Below, piece by piece: positions 17,403 to 26,184 of a stretch of 64,000 nt of DNA. The DNA is from Rhodococcus sp. UNC23MFCrub1.1. GTDB lineage: Bacteria; Actinomycetota; Actinomycetes; Mycobacteriales; Mycobacteriaceae. Within the stretch, counting starts at the first letter, position 1, and every line of letters begins with the position of its first letter. The position numbers and the translations under genes were made by a program. The notes under the pieces are model-generated. The model saw nothing but the letters and a program-made list of their open reading frames with translations, was not told the origin of the DNA and ran no database searches. Where the stretch lies: contig NZ_JMLQ01000013.1 of assembly GCF_000686025.1 (NCBI RefSeq), forward strand, positions 1 to 64,000, read 5' to 3'.

Positions 17403-17683
17403 AGGATGAGTCCGTTGACCAGGCCGGCGGCGCCGCCGATGATGACCGCGCCGACCAGGCCGCCGACGAGCTTGCCGGTGCTGTCTCCGCCGCCGCCGGT
17501 CATGCGCTGGTAACCGAGGGTGGCGCCGCAGATCATGATCGCGGCGACGGAGGCGAAGATGCAGCCCCACATCAGCCAGGACATGAGCATGTTGATCTTG
17601 TCGCCGAACTCCCCGCTCGGCGCGCTGGGGTCGACGTCGCCGATGTTCTGGGCCAGGACGACGGTCGCGGTGGTGGTGAGCAT
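17399..17683 (-). CDS. Pilin-sized two-helix membrane protein (3 of 3)
   Basis: 94 residues. An N-terminal hydrophobic leader (MLTTTATVVLAQ) is followed by a short polar stretch and two helices (MLMSWLMWGCIFASVAAIMI, VGGLVGAVIIGGAAGLVNGL). The GYQRMTGGGGDSTGK loop lies between them. A GGAGA ribosome site sits close to ATG. It parallels the product of 16825-17112, suggesting duplication. A VirB2/TrbC-like pilin role fits the size, topology and operon position. Confidence 0.7.
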   Translation of the reverse strand: MLTTTATVVLAQNIGDVDPSAPSGEFGDKINMLMSWLMWGCIFASVAAIMICGATLGYQRMTGGGGDSTGKLVGGLVGAVIIGGAAGLVNGLIL

Positions 17684-17727
17684 GGGGTCTCCGGTGGTGT
17701 GAGCGGTGTTGTCGGGGTTGGGGTCGG

Positions 17728-18372
17728 TCAGCGAGTGGTGGCGGCGGTGCGGGCGGCGTCGAACGCGGCGTGCCCGGCCGCGACGAGACCGGGGTGCGGG
17801 GCAGCGGCCGACGTCACCGACCGCATCCGACCGGGCGGGGCCGGGTCGGGTTCGGCGGGTGACCACGGGGCGAGATCGGTCAGGGTGTGCACCCGCAGAT
17901 CCGGCACCCACGGCAGGTGCCACACCACGGGCGCGGCCGAGGCGACGACGTCGGCGCTGCGCCGCAGGGTCTTCGGGAGCTTGCCGGGGGCGTCGGGCAC
18001 CAAAGCCAGTCCGAGGACGGTGCACCCGCCGACGAGACCGGCGGCAGCTTGCAGGAGGAGGTCGTGGGCGGCGGCGAGGCCGGTGCGGTGGGTGCGGGCG
18101 ACGACGATCACCGACCGGTACTGGTCGGCGGCGGGCCACCCCCTGCGGGCATCGGCGGCCGGGGCCCACACCCGGGCGAGGGTGGAGGCTCCGGCGCCGC
18201 CGTGCGCGCCGAGCAGCCACATCACCGGTGGGCGTCCCGGCCCGGCCACCGGGTCCGCATGGACCGGTGCCTGCCGGTCCGCCGGGGGGATGCGGAGTCC
18301 GGCGGGAACGGGCGTCGAGCCGGTGGTGTCGTCGGTGTAGAGCTGGTGGTCGTCGATCGGTTGTGCGGCCAT
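17728..18372 (-). CDS. P-loop-like ATPase-fold protein (DUF6668-like)
   Basis: 214 residues if the ATG at 18372 is used; AGGAGGGA lies eight bases upstream of it. A GTG at 18405 that overlaps the preceding stop is an alternative, adding 11 residues. The motif MWLLGAHGGAGASTLARVW resembles a MinD/ParA-type deviant P-loop (GGAGASTL), and the following beta-strand SVIVVARTHRTG fits the fold, but no clear Walker B is visible. I recall this pattern from DUF6668 proteins in actinobacterial transfer regions. Role: probably positional or assembly control. Confidence 0.65.
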   Translation of the reverse strand: MAAQPIDDHQLYTDDTTGSTPVPAGLRIPPADRQAPVHADPVAGPGRPPVMWLLGAHGGAGASTLARVWAPAADARRGWPAADQYRSVIVVARTHRTGLAAAHDLLLQAAAGLVGGCTVLGLALVPDAPGKLPKTLRRSADVVASAAPVVWHLPWVPDLRVHTLTDLAPWSPAEPDPAPPGRMRSVTSAAAPHPGLVAAGHAAFDAARTAATTR

Positions 18373-18401
18373 CTCCGTCCCTCCTGGATGGGGTGTGTCG
18401 G

Positions 18402-20075
18402 TCACCGGGTGCCGGTCGAGGACGCCCCGACCGGTGCAGTGCTGGTGGTCGCCGACGGCGTCGTGGTCGACGGGGTCGCCGTGGCCGACATCGTCCGCGC
18501 GGACGCAGTACCGGCGGCGGCGAGGATCTGGCCGGCGGGGCGGACGGTGTCGGTGGTCGCGAGCAACTGCGCGCTGCGAGTCAGGACGGCCCCGACCTTC
18601 TCGGCGAGGGTGCTATCGCCGGTGAGGTCGGCGGCGAGGGCGACGATCCACCGGACCGTGAGCTGCACCGGAGTTTCGCCGCGAGTTCCGACCGGGACGC
18701 TGTCGTAGGAGCCGTGCTTGGCGGCGGTGTTCCAGTACGAGGTGTCGGTCACCAGCTTCGCCAGGCCCGCGTTGTCGTCGACGGTGCGGGTGACCTCGTC
18801 GAACGCCACGGCCACGGCGGAGTCGATCGTCGCCGGCGGCACCAATTTCACCGCCGCAGCACCGACCTTGGTGGCGAGGACGGCGAGCGCAGCCGGGGGG
18901 TTCGCCAGCCCGACGGCGGCGAGCTGGCCGATGGTCTCGGCAGTGATGACGTCCTTGGCGACGGTGATCGCCGCCCCGATCGCCATGCCGGCGATCTTGG
19001 TGACCGCGCCGACCGCTTCGTCGACGGCCTCGCCGTCGGTGACGGCGGTTGGGTCGGAGTACTTCGCCATCTTCCCCAGCACCGTCTCCGATGCGGGGTT
19101 GACCTCGAAACGGCCTGCGCGGGAATCGAAGTCGATGTTGTCGTTGACGGCCGAGGCGCTGGTGAGCAGGGCGGAGCGGCCGACCGCGGCGGAGACGTCG
19201 GTGAGGATGCGCACCGGGTCGCGGGTGTCCATCGAGGACTGCCCGGCAATGTTGGCGACCAGCTTCGCAGCGGGTGCGTCGGCGGGAGTGTCACACGCCA
19301 GATCGCCCGCGGTGCAGTAGGAGGCGACGCGGTCGGCGACGGCGCCGAAGTCCGCGTCGGCGGGGTCGGGGGCGATGCCGCCTCCGGCCGGCGGTGACGC
19401 GGCGACCGCGGGCGCGAGCTGGACGGACTGCACCGCGTCCCCGGTGGTGCCCGGGGCCGGTGCCGGTGCGCGGTCACCGCCGCCGAGGACGGGTTCTCCC
19501 TGGCCGCGGGTGGGGTCGGAGAACAGGGCGCCGCCGGCGAACCGGTCGGCGTCGATGGGGCCGGTTCCGGCGCCGATCTCGCGGATGACCTCGGAGGCGA
19601 TCTGCCCGCCCTGCGAGTAGCCGGAGACGAACACCCTGGTGCCGGGGCACTTCTCGGCAATGTCGCCGATCATGGTGGTGGCGTTGTCGATGCCGGTCTG
19701 CACGGACGCCGCGTAGGTGTCGGCGCTGCGGTCGCCGGGCTTGCCGCCGAACGATGCCGGGTAGGGAACGTAGCTGCGCTCCAGTGCGGGTTCAGTGCCG
19801 GAGTTGGCGTCGCGCATGGCCGGGACGGTGAGCCGGGAGAAGAACCCGGAATCGGCGTCGGGTGAGCTGTTCTCGTCGATTTCGGTGGTGCCGGGGACGA
19901 CGAGAAGGTGCAGCGGTGCGCACCCGTCAGCGGCGGGTGCCGTGGTGGTCGGGGTGGCGGTGGCGGTCCCGGTTGTTGCGAGGAGTCCGATGACTGCGAG
20001 TAGCCATGCCATGACCGCGTGAAGGAGTAGGCGGGGTGGGCGCGCCGGTGGTGCGGCGTTGCGTGTGGCGGTCAT
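18402..20075 (-). CDS. Cutinase-family secreted hydrolase with a large insertion
   Basis: 557 residues with a signal peptide (VMAWLLAVIGLLATTGTATA). The cutinase core is visible: LHLLVVPGTTE, the nucleophile S154 in GYSQGG and the acid D258 in YCTAGDLACD. In ordinary cutinases the catalytic histidine follows within about 15 residues; here no histidine occurs until H454 (AAKHGSYDSVP), after about 190 mostly helical residues. Either the insertion displaces the triad His, or the enzyme is inactive. Cutinases cleave lipid or polymer esters. One in a conjugation operon may loosen the mycolate layer of donor or recipient. Confidence 0.85.
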   Translation of the reverse strand: MTATRNAAPPARPPRLLLHAVMAWLLAVIGLLATTGTATATPTTTAPAADGCAPLHLLVVPGTTEIDENSSPDADSGFFSRLTVPAMRDANSGTEPALERSYVPYPASFGGKPGDRSADTYAASVQTGIDNATTMIGDIAEKCPGTRVFVSGYSQGGQIASEVIREIGAGTGPIDADRFAGGALFSDPTRGQGEPVLGGGDRAPAPAPGTTGDAVQSVQLAPAVAASPPAGGGIAPDPADADFGAVADRVASYCTAGDLACDTPADAPAAKLVANIAGQSSMDTRDPVRILTDVSAAVGRSALLTSASAVNDNIDFDSRAGRFEVNPASETVLGKMAKYSDPTAVTDGEAVDEAVGAVTKIAGMAIGAAITVAKDVITAETIGQLAAVGLANPPAALAVLATKVGAAAVKLVPPATIDSAVAVAFDEVTRTVDDNAGLAKLVTDTSYWNTAAKHGSYDSVPVGTRGETPVQLTVRWIVALAADLTGDSTLAEKVGAVLTRSAQLLATTDTVRPAGQILAAAGTASARTMSATATPSTTTPSATTSTAPVGASSTGTR

Positions 20076-20100
20076 GGGTGGTGCCTCTCTTCGAGTCGGG

Positions 20101-20922
20101 TCAACGGCGGGTGATGGCGGTGATGGAGGTGGTGCCGCCGGCCTCGGCGGTGGTGAAGCGTTGAGAGGAGGTGCGTGGGTCGATGCCGGGTCCGCGTTCG
20201 ACCACGGTCACGTCGTAGACGCCGGATGAGACGGGGTTGGCGAGGACGCAGAACTCGACCGACGGTTCGAGGGCGTCGATGCCCATGCGCAGGCGCTCGG
20301 CCGATGCCATGACGGCTTCCGGTGCACCGACGGCGCGGGCCGCGACCGGGTCACGGTCGTAGTAGAACGCCTTCTCGAAGCGCCAGATCGCGCTCAGGCC
20401 GGGATCGGTGGTGTCCTCGGTGACCGGTTCCCCGGCACCTTGGCCGGCGCACCAGGTGAAGTCCGCGGCAGCCGCGGCGCCCGCTGCCGACTCCGCCGCG
20501 ACAGGAGGAGTGGCCCGGGTGGTCGGAAGAAGTGGTGCCGGATCCGCGGTGAAGGTGTCCTCGGTGGCTCCGGTGAGGAACACGGCGGTAGCGCCCACCG
20601 CACCCACCAGGACCAGCAGGGACGCGGTGACCGCCACGGCGGACCGATGACGACGCCACCACGAGGACCTGACAGCGGGGCCGGCGGCTCCGCTGCGCAG
20701 GGTCTGCGTCTGCACGTCGAACGTCGGTGTCGGAGCGTCCGCGAGCCATCCGTCGCCGTCGTCCGTGCCGGTGTCTCGGTCGGCGAGGACGGTGAGGCGC
20801 CTGTTGGGTGGCGTGTCAGTGGACGCGGCGGGACTGGCGGGCGGGACGGGCGAGCGTTCGCCTGTGGCGGGCGGCGCGGCCTCGAACCAGTCATCGGCTG
20901 CGCTGTCGTCGGGATGAGCCAC
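20101..20922 (-). CDS. Single-pass transfer-operon protein
   Basis: 273 residues: about 85 polar, acidic, proline-rich cytoplasmic residues, one helix (SAVAVTASLLVLVGAVGATAVFL), and an outer domain of about 160 residues. The outer domain has two cysteines likely bonded (FTWCAGQG, VEFCVLANP) and a beta-rich end (SGVYDVTVVERGPG). No enzyme motif is visible. By topology it resembles VirB10/TraM-like scaffold proteins of actinobacterial transfer clusters. It follows the first gene of the operon with a 73-base gap. Confidence 0.6.
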   Translation of the reverse strand: MAHPDDSAADDWFEAAPPATGERSPVPPASPAASTDTPPNRRLTVLADRDTGTDDGDGWLADAPTPTFDVQTQTLRSGAAGPAVRSSWWRRHRSAVAVTASLLVLVGAVGATAVFLTGATEDTFTADPAPLLPTTRATPPVAAESAAGAAAAADFTWCAGQGAGEPVTEDTTDPGLSAIWRFEKAFYYDRDPVAARAVGAPEAVMASAERLRMGIDALEPSVEFCVLANPVSSGVYDVTVVERGPGIDPRTSSQRFTTAEAGGTTSITAITRR

Positions 20923-20995
20923 AGCGGGACCTCCTCGGTCGGATCGGGCGAGCGTCGGGCGCGGACGAGCGGTGCCGGCCGCACCCGACGCAAGG

Positions 20996-22174
20996 TCAGG
21001 CCCCGATGTTCAGAGCGGACAGTGCGCCGGTCAGGGCTACTGCGCCCTGATCGAGTGCGGGGGCGTTGTCGGCGATCACGGTGTCCACCGCGGCCAGGAC
21101 GTCCACGCCGCCCGGCGCGTCGGCGACCGCCTGGCGGGCCTGCTCCACGTAGGCCGGGGCTGTGTCGCCGACCTGTTGCACCTGCTCGGGGGGTGTCCAC
21201 ACCGGAGCGGCCGGGGCGGGAGCCGGTGCCTCGGGCGCGGGTGCGGGAACAGGGGCGGGTTCGGTGATGGTGGTCTGCTGACCGCCGAGTGCGGTCGCAC
21301 CGATAGCACCGCCGATCGCGCCGCCGATGCCGGCACCGATGACGGTGGCCGGGACGCCGAGCGCCGCCGCTCCAGCGCCTGCGCCGATGGCTGCGCCGAC
21401 TCCGGGTCCGAAGACCCAGCCGACGCCGGGTGCCCACCAGGTGAACGGCACGGTGGCCGCGCCGACCCCGAGACCGATCAGTCCGCCGCCGACAGCGCCG
21501 AGTGCGGTGGCGGGGACACCGAGTGCGGCTGCGCCGACAGCGCCGCCGACGACGATGCCCGTCGCCGCGCCTGCTGCGGTGCGGTCGGCCTGCGGTGCGT
21601 CGACGAGGCCGGCGTTCACGAGAGCGTTGGCGCCGTCCGCCTGCAGGGCGGAAGCGGAGTTGTTGAACTGCTCTGCGAAGCGGGGATCCACCCAGTCGGG
21701 GCGGGCGATGGCCTGGCTGCCGATGAGGATGGTGCCCTCGGGTGCGTCGACCGGGGCGATGATCTTGCGGTCGACGGTGGGGACGGGAGGCGGCTGCGGC
21801 GGGGCGATCGGTGCAGGGGGTCCTACCTGTGGGGTCGGCTGCACGGGAGGTGCCGCGTAGTAGGTGGTCGCGGCGGTGGCGGACTGCTGGCGGCCTGACT
21901 GGTAGTCGTCGTAGCTGCGCCACTGCGACTGCTGTACCTGCGGGGACGGGGTGAAGCCTGGCAGGAACTCGCGCTGCTGGGTTGGTGCCGGGACCGGGGT
22001 GGTGTCGGTGGTGCCGGACTGGGCGGTGTCGGGAGCGGTGACGAAGTCCTGCGGAGCGGCGTTCGCCGTCGCAGAACCCATCGCCACGGCGAACGCGATC
22101 GGGACGGCCGTCAAGACTACAGCTCGTTCCTTACGTCTGCGGTGTCGGCCGCCGATTCCTTGCTGAGGAGACAT
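20996..22174 (-). CDS. First gene of the transfer operon: secreted Gly/Ala-rich protein
   Basis: 392 residues. The start at 22174 has AAAGG about 13 bases upstream and is followed by a basic n-region and signal peptide (VVLTAVPIAFAVAMGSATANA). The middle is proline/glutamine-rich. The domain around residues 200-300 is a string of Gly/Ala-rich hydrophobic segments (GIVVGGAVGAAALGVPATAL, VIGAGIGGAIGGAIGATAL) with the repeated phrase AALGVPAT, followed by a Pro/Ala linker. It could be a surface or membrane-inserting component. It lies opposite the XRE regulator, so the promoter of the whole operon is expected in 22175-22682. Confidence 0.65.
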   Translation of the reverse strand: MSPQQGIGGRHRRRKERAVVLTAVPIAFAVAMGSATANAAPQDFVTAPDTAQSGTTDTTPVPAPTQQREFLPGFTPSPQVQQSQWRSYDDYQSGRQQSATAATTYYAAPPVQPTPQVGPPAPIAPPQPPPVPTVDRKIIAPVDAPEGTILIGSQAIARPDWVDPRFAEQFNNSASALQADGANALVNAGLVDAPQADRTAAGAATGIVVGGAVGAAALGVPATALGAVGGGLIGLGVGAATVPFTWWAPGVGWVFGPGVGAAIGAGAGAAALGVPATVIGAGIGGAIGGAIGATALGGQQTTITEPAPVPAPAPEAPAPAPAAPVWTPPEQVQQVGDTAPAYVEQARQAVADAPGGVDVLAAVDTVIADNAPALDQGAVALTGALSALNIGA

Positions 22175-22682
22175 GGCTAATGGTGCCTTTCGTAAAGCGC
22201 TGCGTCGCAGCGGCAATGAGCAGTTCAGGGAGGTCGTTGTTGGTGGAACCGTTAACGACCGCGATGAATGGAGCTGCGCGACCGAAGGCGAGGGCCAGCG
22301 TTCGGGAGCGCGAGCTCGGAGAAGTGGGCATGACGGTCGGCCTGGTCGCATGATCTGACCAGTTCGAGCCAGAACAACGGTTGCCGAAGACGACGGGCAT
22401 GCGGGCGGTTGCCGGGTCTCCGACTCGGAGGAGCGTGCACCGCAGCGAGCACAAACAATCCGTGACCGAAGGTGCGCAGGCAAGTAGCCTGGAGCTACCA
22501 CGCCCTTTTCTGGTGTGTGGGTTGGTCCCTGGACGCGCTACGCGGACGGCAATCAGCTTGCGCGTTCAGGGACTTCTTCAACTTGTAAGGCGACCCCTTT
22601 CTGTGTTGCTGGTCTAAACAACCAGCTTTAACGTAGCATCTAAACATCCGTTACGTGCTACATCAATGGAGCAAGTGGCATC
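22175..22682. other. Divergent control region between tra operon and XRE gene
   Basis: About 500 bases without a convincing gene. The half nearest the XRE gene is AT-richer and carries dyads described separately (22608-22661). The half nearest the tra operon (22180-22450) has open frames on both strands, none with a ribosome site or recognisable protein. The operon promoter is expected here; I could not pick out a reliable -10/-35 pair. Confidence 0.5.
22608..22661. promoter_or_regulatory. Two inverted repeats, candidate operators for the XRE regulator
   Basis: GCTGGT (22608-22613) pairs with ACCAGC (22621-22626), and GTAGCA (22633-22638) with TGCTAC (22656-22661). Both dyads are in the last 80 bases before the XRE start, where an autoregulator would bind. 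Spacing differs between them, so they may serve different proteins. Confidence 0.4.
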
Positions 22683-23150
22683 GTGCCCACTCGTGAGGTT
22701 CCTTCGTTGAGGCGGCGACTGCGAGGCTTCGCGCCAGAACGGCTTCGGGCACGTCGCCTTGCCGTAGGCCTCAGCGGAGCGGAAGTGGCCCGTCTGGTGG
22801 GTGTCGCGTCGTCGACGTACTCGCAATGGGAGCGGGGACAGTCGCACCCTCGAATCGACTCACTAGCTCGCTGCGCGGAGGAACTGGGTCGGCCGATCAG
22901 CGACTTCGTCTTCGTAGTCGAGGAAGAGGAGTACCTGGGAGACCTACGCACGTCTCGCGGGCTGACCCAAGGCGCGCTGGCCAATGAGGTGGGTGTCAGC
23001 CCCCAGTACATCGGAGCGCTGGAGCGAGGCCAGAGCCGACTGAGCGACTCGACCGCATCAAAAATTGCAGAGGTGTTGCAGTATCCCGCTCCACGCGTTG
23101 CCGCGGCATACGAACGGGTCCGTAGCCGTCCGCGAGGCGAGCCGGCCTGA
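22683..23150 (+). CDS. Double-HTH XRE-family regulator
   Basis: 155 residues with two complete Cro/C1-type helix-turn-helix domains: about 15-70 (RLAVGLSGAEVARLVGVASS, TYSQWERGQSHPRIDSLARC) and about 85-140 (SRGLTQGALANEVGVSPQYI, GALERGQSRLSDSTASKIAE). The start is a GTG with GGAG eleven bases upstream. It is divergent from the 16-gene transfer operon and is the obvious candidate for its repressor or activator. Two DNA-binding domains in one chain suggest binding to paired sites even as a monomer. Confidence 0.85.
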   Translation: MPTREVPSLRRRLRGFAPERLRARRLAVGLSGAEVARLVGVASSTYSQWERGQSHPRIDSLARCAEELGRPISDFVFVVEEEEYLGDLRTSRGLTQGALANEVGVSPQYIGALERGQSRLSDSTASKIAEVLQYPAPRVAAAYERVRSRPRGEPA

Positions 23151-23304
23151 CGCTGCTGTGGCTGTAGGAACAACATGGGCAAACTCCAGACGCAGTATCG
23201 ACGTCACGGAAGCGAACAAGCACCCGTGATGGATAGGCTGCGTCTGAAGGCCGTTCGGCCAACAGGAATCTCGACCCAGGAGGGCGAGTGCCTTGGAGAA
23301 GGTA

Positions 23305-24348
23305 TCACGACTGCCGCCGGACCGGAATCCTCGCCAGACCATCATGTGACGTCGGCGCGGACGCGGGTAGCACAGCCAGGACCAGACGCTCGCTCAACTG
23401 TCCTGGGTAGGGCCTGAGCTCTACTTCCGTACGTTGCCACCGCCAATCAGCTCCGTTCTTGGCCCTGATGCGAACGATCGCGACGACGGGTCGATAGGTA
23501 GATCGCGACCACTGGTCGAGGGCATCGGTCAAGACCGATCGATCTTCCTCGTGGACAACATCGCGTCCGCTGGCGACGTCTCTCCATCGGACCCATTCCG
23601 GCGCATCCGTCAGCCACATTGTCAGGATTCCGGTATGCGCATCGAACACCGCCATCCGGGTGCCCGCGCTCTCTAATGCGCTGGGTAGGCCCAGTTCGAG
23701 CAGCGTCGGCTTGTCAGGTGGAGTCGTGTCGGTGATGTCGTGCCACAGCAGTCGCAGGCCGACGTTGCCGGGGTCAGTGCGCCCCTTGCCCCAGCAGTGC
23801 CAACGCATGATGTGCCCGTCAGCGTGTAGGACGGACATCGGTCCTTCCCAACTTTTGCCATGCTCCGGGTTCAACGCCGCGGCGAACAGCGACTCCGAAT
23901 CATCGAACTTGACAGCTTTGGCGTAGTACTCGGCGGGCGTGCGTTCTGGGACGTGATCGGCGGGGTTCACACCGGACATCAAGGCCGCCTCGAGTGACTG
24001 GGCGATTACCGTGCGTTGCAGCAACCACGAGATTCCCGAAACGATACGAGGTGGGTCAGGAACGATCCCGGACTCGCCCAACCACAGCTGAGCGCCATGT
24101 GCCTCGCCGGAGGGCCCCAACACCGGAACCACGCGGATCAGAATCAAGCCGCGGCGGCTCGCGACACGGTGCTCTTGGATCTGCCGAGAGTGGCATGCGT
24201 GTGTGATGAGAGAGGGCAAATCGATGTCCGGAGCGGGAGAGAGGCGGTCGACCTTTGTCCAATTCCGGGTCCTCCCACCCGAACTGACGACCGTCATTAC
24301 TCCCGGTGTAAGAGTCTCGATCAAGTGCCAACTGTTCAGAACATCCAT
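23305..24348 (-). CDS. PAS/GAF-like protein next to P450 (DUF5593-like)
   Basis: 347 residues, no membrane helix. It looks like two sensory-type domains: one at about 1-130 (WHLIETLTPGVMTVVSSGG, RRGLILIRVVPVLGP) and a PAS-like one from about 230 (GTRMAVFDAHTGILTMWLTD, WRWQRTEVELRPYPG). The layout resembles DUF5593-type proteins of Rhodococcus and mycobacteria, as I remember them. It lies 39 bases downstream of the P450 gene on the same strand and could sense the substrate or the redox state. Function not established. Confidence 0.6.
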   Translation of the reverse strand: MDVLNSWHLIETLTPGVMTVVSSGGRTRNWTKVDRLSPAPDIDLPSLITHACHSRQIQEHRVASRRGLILIRVVPVLGPSGEAHGAQLWLGESGIVPDPPRIVSGISWLLQRTVIAQSLEAALMSGVNPADHVPERTPAEYYAKAVKFDDSESLFAAALNPEHGKSWEGPMSVLHADGHIMRWHCWGKGRTDPGNVGLRLLWHDITDTTPPDKPTLLELGLPSALESAGTRMAVFDAHTGILTMWLTDAPEWVRWRDVASGRDVVHEEDRSVLTDALDQWSRSTYRPVVAIVRIRAKNGADWRWQRTEVELRPYPGQLSERLVLAVLPASAPTSHDGLARIPVRRQS

Positions 24349-24387
24349 GCGCGAACTCCCCCGACTAGGCGAGACCAGACGTTACAT

Positions 24388-25815
24388 CTAATCGCATCGT
24401 GAGAGCCGCAATCGAACCCCGTGGGGTCGCAAAGTGATGGCCTCCCGCACGTCGAGCTCGTACGTGCCGTCAGGTGTCACGTTGTACCGCCGGACAATGG
24501 ACGCGAGGGCCAACACCGCCTCGTGGAGGGCAAACTGACGACCGATGCACGCTCTCAAACCTGTCCCCCACGGCTTGTAGACACGATCGGGGGCATGGTC
24601 CATCCTGCCGGCCATGAACCGATCGGGGTCGAAGCTTCTGGCGTCTGTTCCCCAGGATGCAGATCGATGTACCTGTGGAAGGAGAACGAAGACCCATCCT
24701 TCGGGAATCTCGTAGCCGCCCAGTTCAGCCGGGCCGCGTTCACGCGCCTTACGGAAGTAACCGGGTGCAGCGGGCCAGAGACGCAGCGTCTCGTCGACCA
24801 CTCGGCGAACGCGACGGAGCTTCGGTACGTCGTCGAACTCGACCGCGCCGCCACCGGGAGCGACGTGTTTCACCTCTTCCCGCAGAGACTGCAGCAGACC
24901 CGAGTCACGACTCAAGAAATGCAGTGCGAACGCCATGGTGGACGCAGTCGTCTCGTTCCCAGCAACGAGGAAGGTGATGATTTGGTTCTTGATGTTGCCG
25001 ATGCTGAGACCACTCCCAGTCGTGGGGTCGACCGTCTCGAACATGTGTTGTAGCAGGTCCGAGTTGGCGTTGACGCCGGAACGGCGAGCGAGAATTCGGC
25101 TGTCGACGAGTGAGTCGACAGTATCCCGGATCAGTGCCAGATCCTGCCCGTGTTGCCGCGCGGCGGATCGACCTGTGACGGCTCTGACCACGGGGACGTC
25201 GTTCGATGACCGATTGACGTAGCCAAGCGCCCGGGCAATTGCTTCTGCGAACGGCACGTTGCCGTCGAACGTCCCGAAGTTGTGTGACAGGGCGCACCGC
25301 CCAATCACATCGAATGCCAGTTTCGAGCACTCGTCGTACGCATCGACCGATTTGGAAGCGGACGAGTTGTCCCAGGTTGTCAGCAATCCGTCGATGGAAT
25401 CCTGCATCGATTGGTGGTAGCGGCGCATCGCGGCCTTGTTGAAGGCTGGGCCGAGTACCGAATGACCCAGTTGCCAGTTGGGTTCGGAGTTGAATGCTGT
25501 GAACAGCCCGTCGCCCGCGATGCCACGTAGCTTGCGGTGCGGGAGGCCGAGAAACTTGGTCCAAACCTTTTCGTCGTTGACCTCGTTGACCAGAATCGGA
25601 TCAGACACCACCACGAGTCGATGTCCGAATATTTTGCGTTCGTAGATACCCCCGAGCTCATCGGCCATCTTCATCTCGCGCTGCACAGGCTTGGATGAGT
25701 CGACGCTGAGCAGATCCCCCGCGATGGGAAGCCGGAACTTCGGATGCGGGAGGCGAGCGAGCGGTGGTCCAGCTTGTTCCATGGAGACAGTGTCCCTCAG
25801 GACGGTGCCGGTCAT
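24388..25815 (-). CDS. Cytochrome P450, CYP102-like, without reductase domain
   Basis: 475 residues. Signatures: I-helix AGNETTAS, K-helix ETLR, PERF-like FDPDRF, and haem loop PWGTGLRACIGR with Cys423 as ligand. The N-terminal KPVQREMKMADELGGIYE closely resembles CYP102 (BM3-type) fatty-acid hydroxylases, but the chain ends just after the haem domain, so it needs a separate reductase. None is encoded beside it; the flavin-reductase-like gene at 1133 is far away and membrane-bound. The start may be 25815 or the internal ATG at 25782; neither has a strong ribosome site. Confidence 0.9.
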   Translation of the reverse strand: MTGTVLRDTVSMEQAGPPLARLPHPKFRLPIAGDLLSVDSSKPVQREMKMADELGGIYERKIFGHRLVVVSDPILVNEVNDEKVWTKFLGLPHRKLRGIAGDGLFTAFNSEPNWQLGHSVLGPAFNKAAMRRYHQSMQDSIDGLLTTWDNSSASKSVDAYDECSKLAFDVIGRCALSHNFGTFDGNVPFAEAIARALGYVNRSSNDVPVVRAVTGRSAARQHGQDLALIRDTVDSLVDSRILARRSGVNANSDLLQHMFETVDPTTGSGLSIGNIKNQIITFLVAGNETTASTMAFALHFLSRDSGLLQSLREEVKHVAPGGGAVEFDDVPKLRRVRRVVDETLRLWPAAPGYFRKARERGPAELGGYEIPEGWVFVLLPQVHRSASWGTDARSFDPDRFMAGRMDHAPDRVYKPWGTGLRACIGRQFALHEAVLALASIVRRYNVTPDGTYELDVREAITLRPHGVRLRLSRCD

Positions 25816-25924
25816 TTTGGGTCGCGATTACGGCGTGTCCTCCCCGCGCGGGGCCTGTCGCAGGGCAGTATCGGGCTTGCCGTCCGTGGTTGTTTGCACC
25901 GAACCCGACAAGGAGGTACACCTC

Positions 25925-26125
25925 ATGGGACGTCCCCATCTCGGTCCGACTACTCGTCTCGGATCAGTCCCGACGGAGGTCTACGCGGCGCTGACCGCGG
26001 CGGCAGCACAGCACGGCTACAGGGAGACGACGGCTTACGTCTCGGACATCCTCAGTCTTCATGTCGGCCGGCCCGACAAATTACGCGGCGCACTCAGCCA
26101 GGAGGTGCTGCCACTGACGGGCTAG
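25925..26125 (+). CDS. Small ribbon-helix-helix (CopG-like) protein, copy 1
   Basis: 66 residues. The start follows a perfect AAGGAGGT by seven bases. The sequence has the ribbon-helix-helix pattern (RLGSVPTEVYAALTAAAAQH, then TTAYVSDILSLHVGRPD) and ends EVLPLTG. It is paralogous to the gene at 26501-26743: both have a GRP-L opening and a LP-TG ending, and each is followed by the same multi-hairpin element. CopG-type proteins repress replication genes on plasmids. Its position two genes before the replication initiator suggests copy-number control. Confidence 0.75.
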   Translation: MGRPHLGPTTRLGSVPTEVYAALTAAAAQHGYRETTAYVSDILSLHVGRPDKLRGALSQEVLPLTG

Positions 26126-26184
26126 TTCGGCTACTGAAATCTGCGCAGCATCTACGTGTGCAGAACATACGAGCGAGCCAACAA

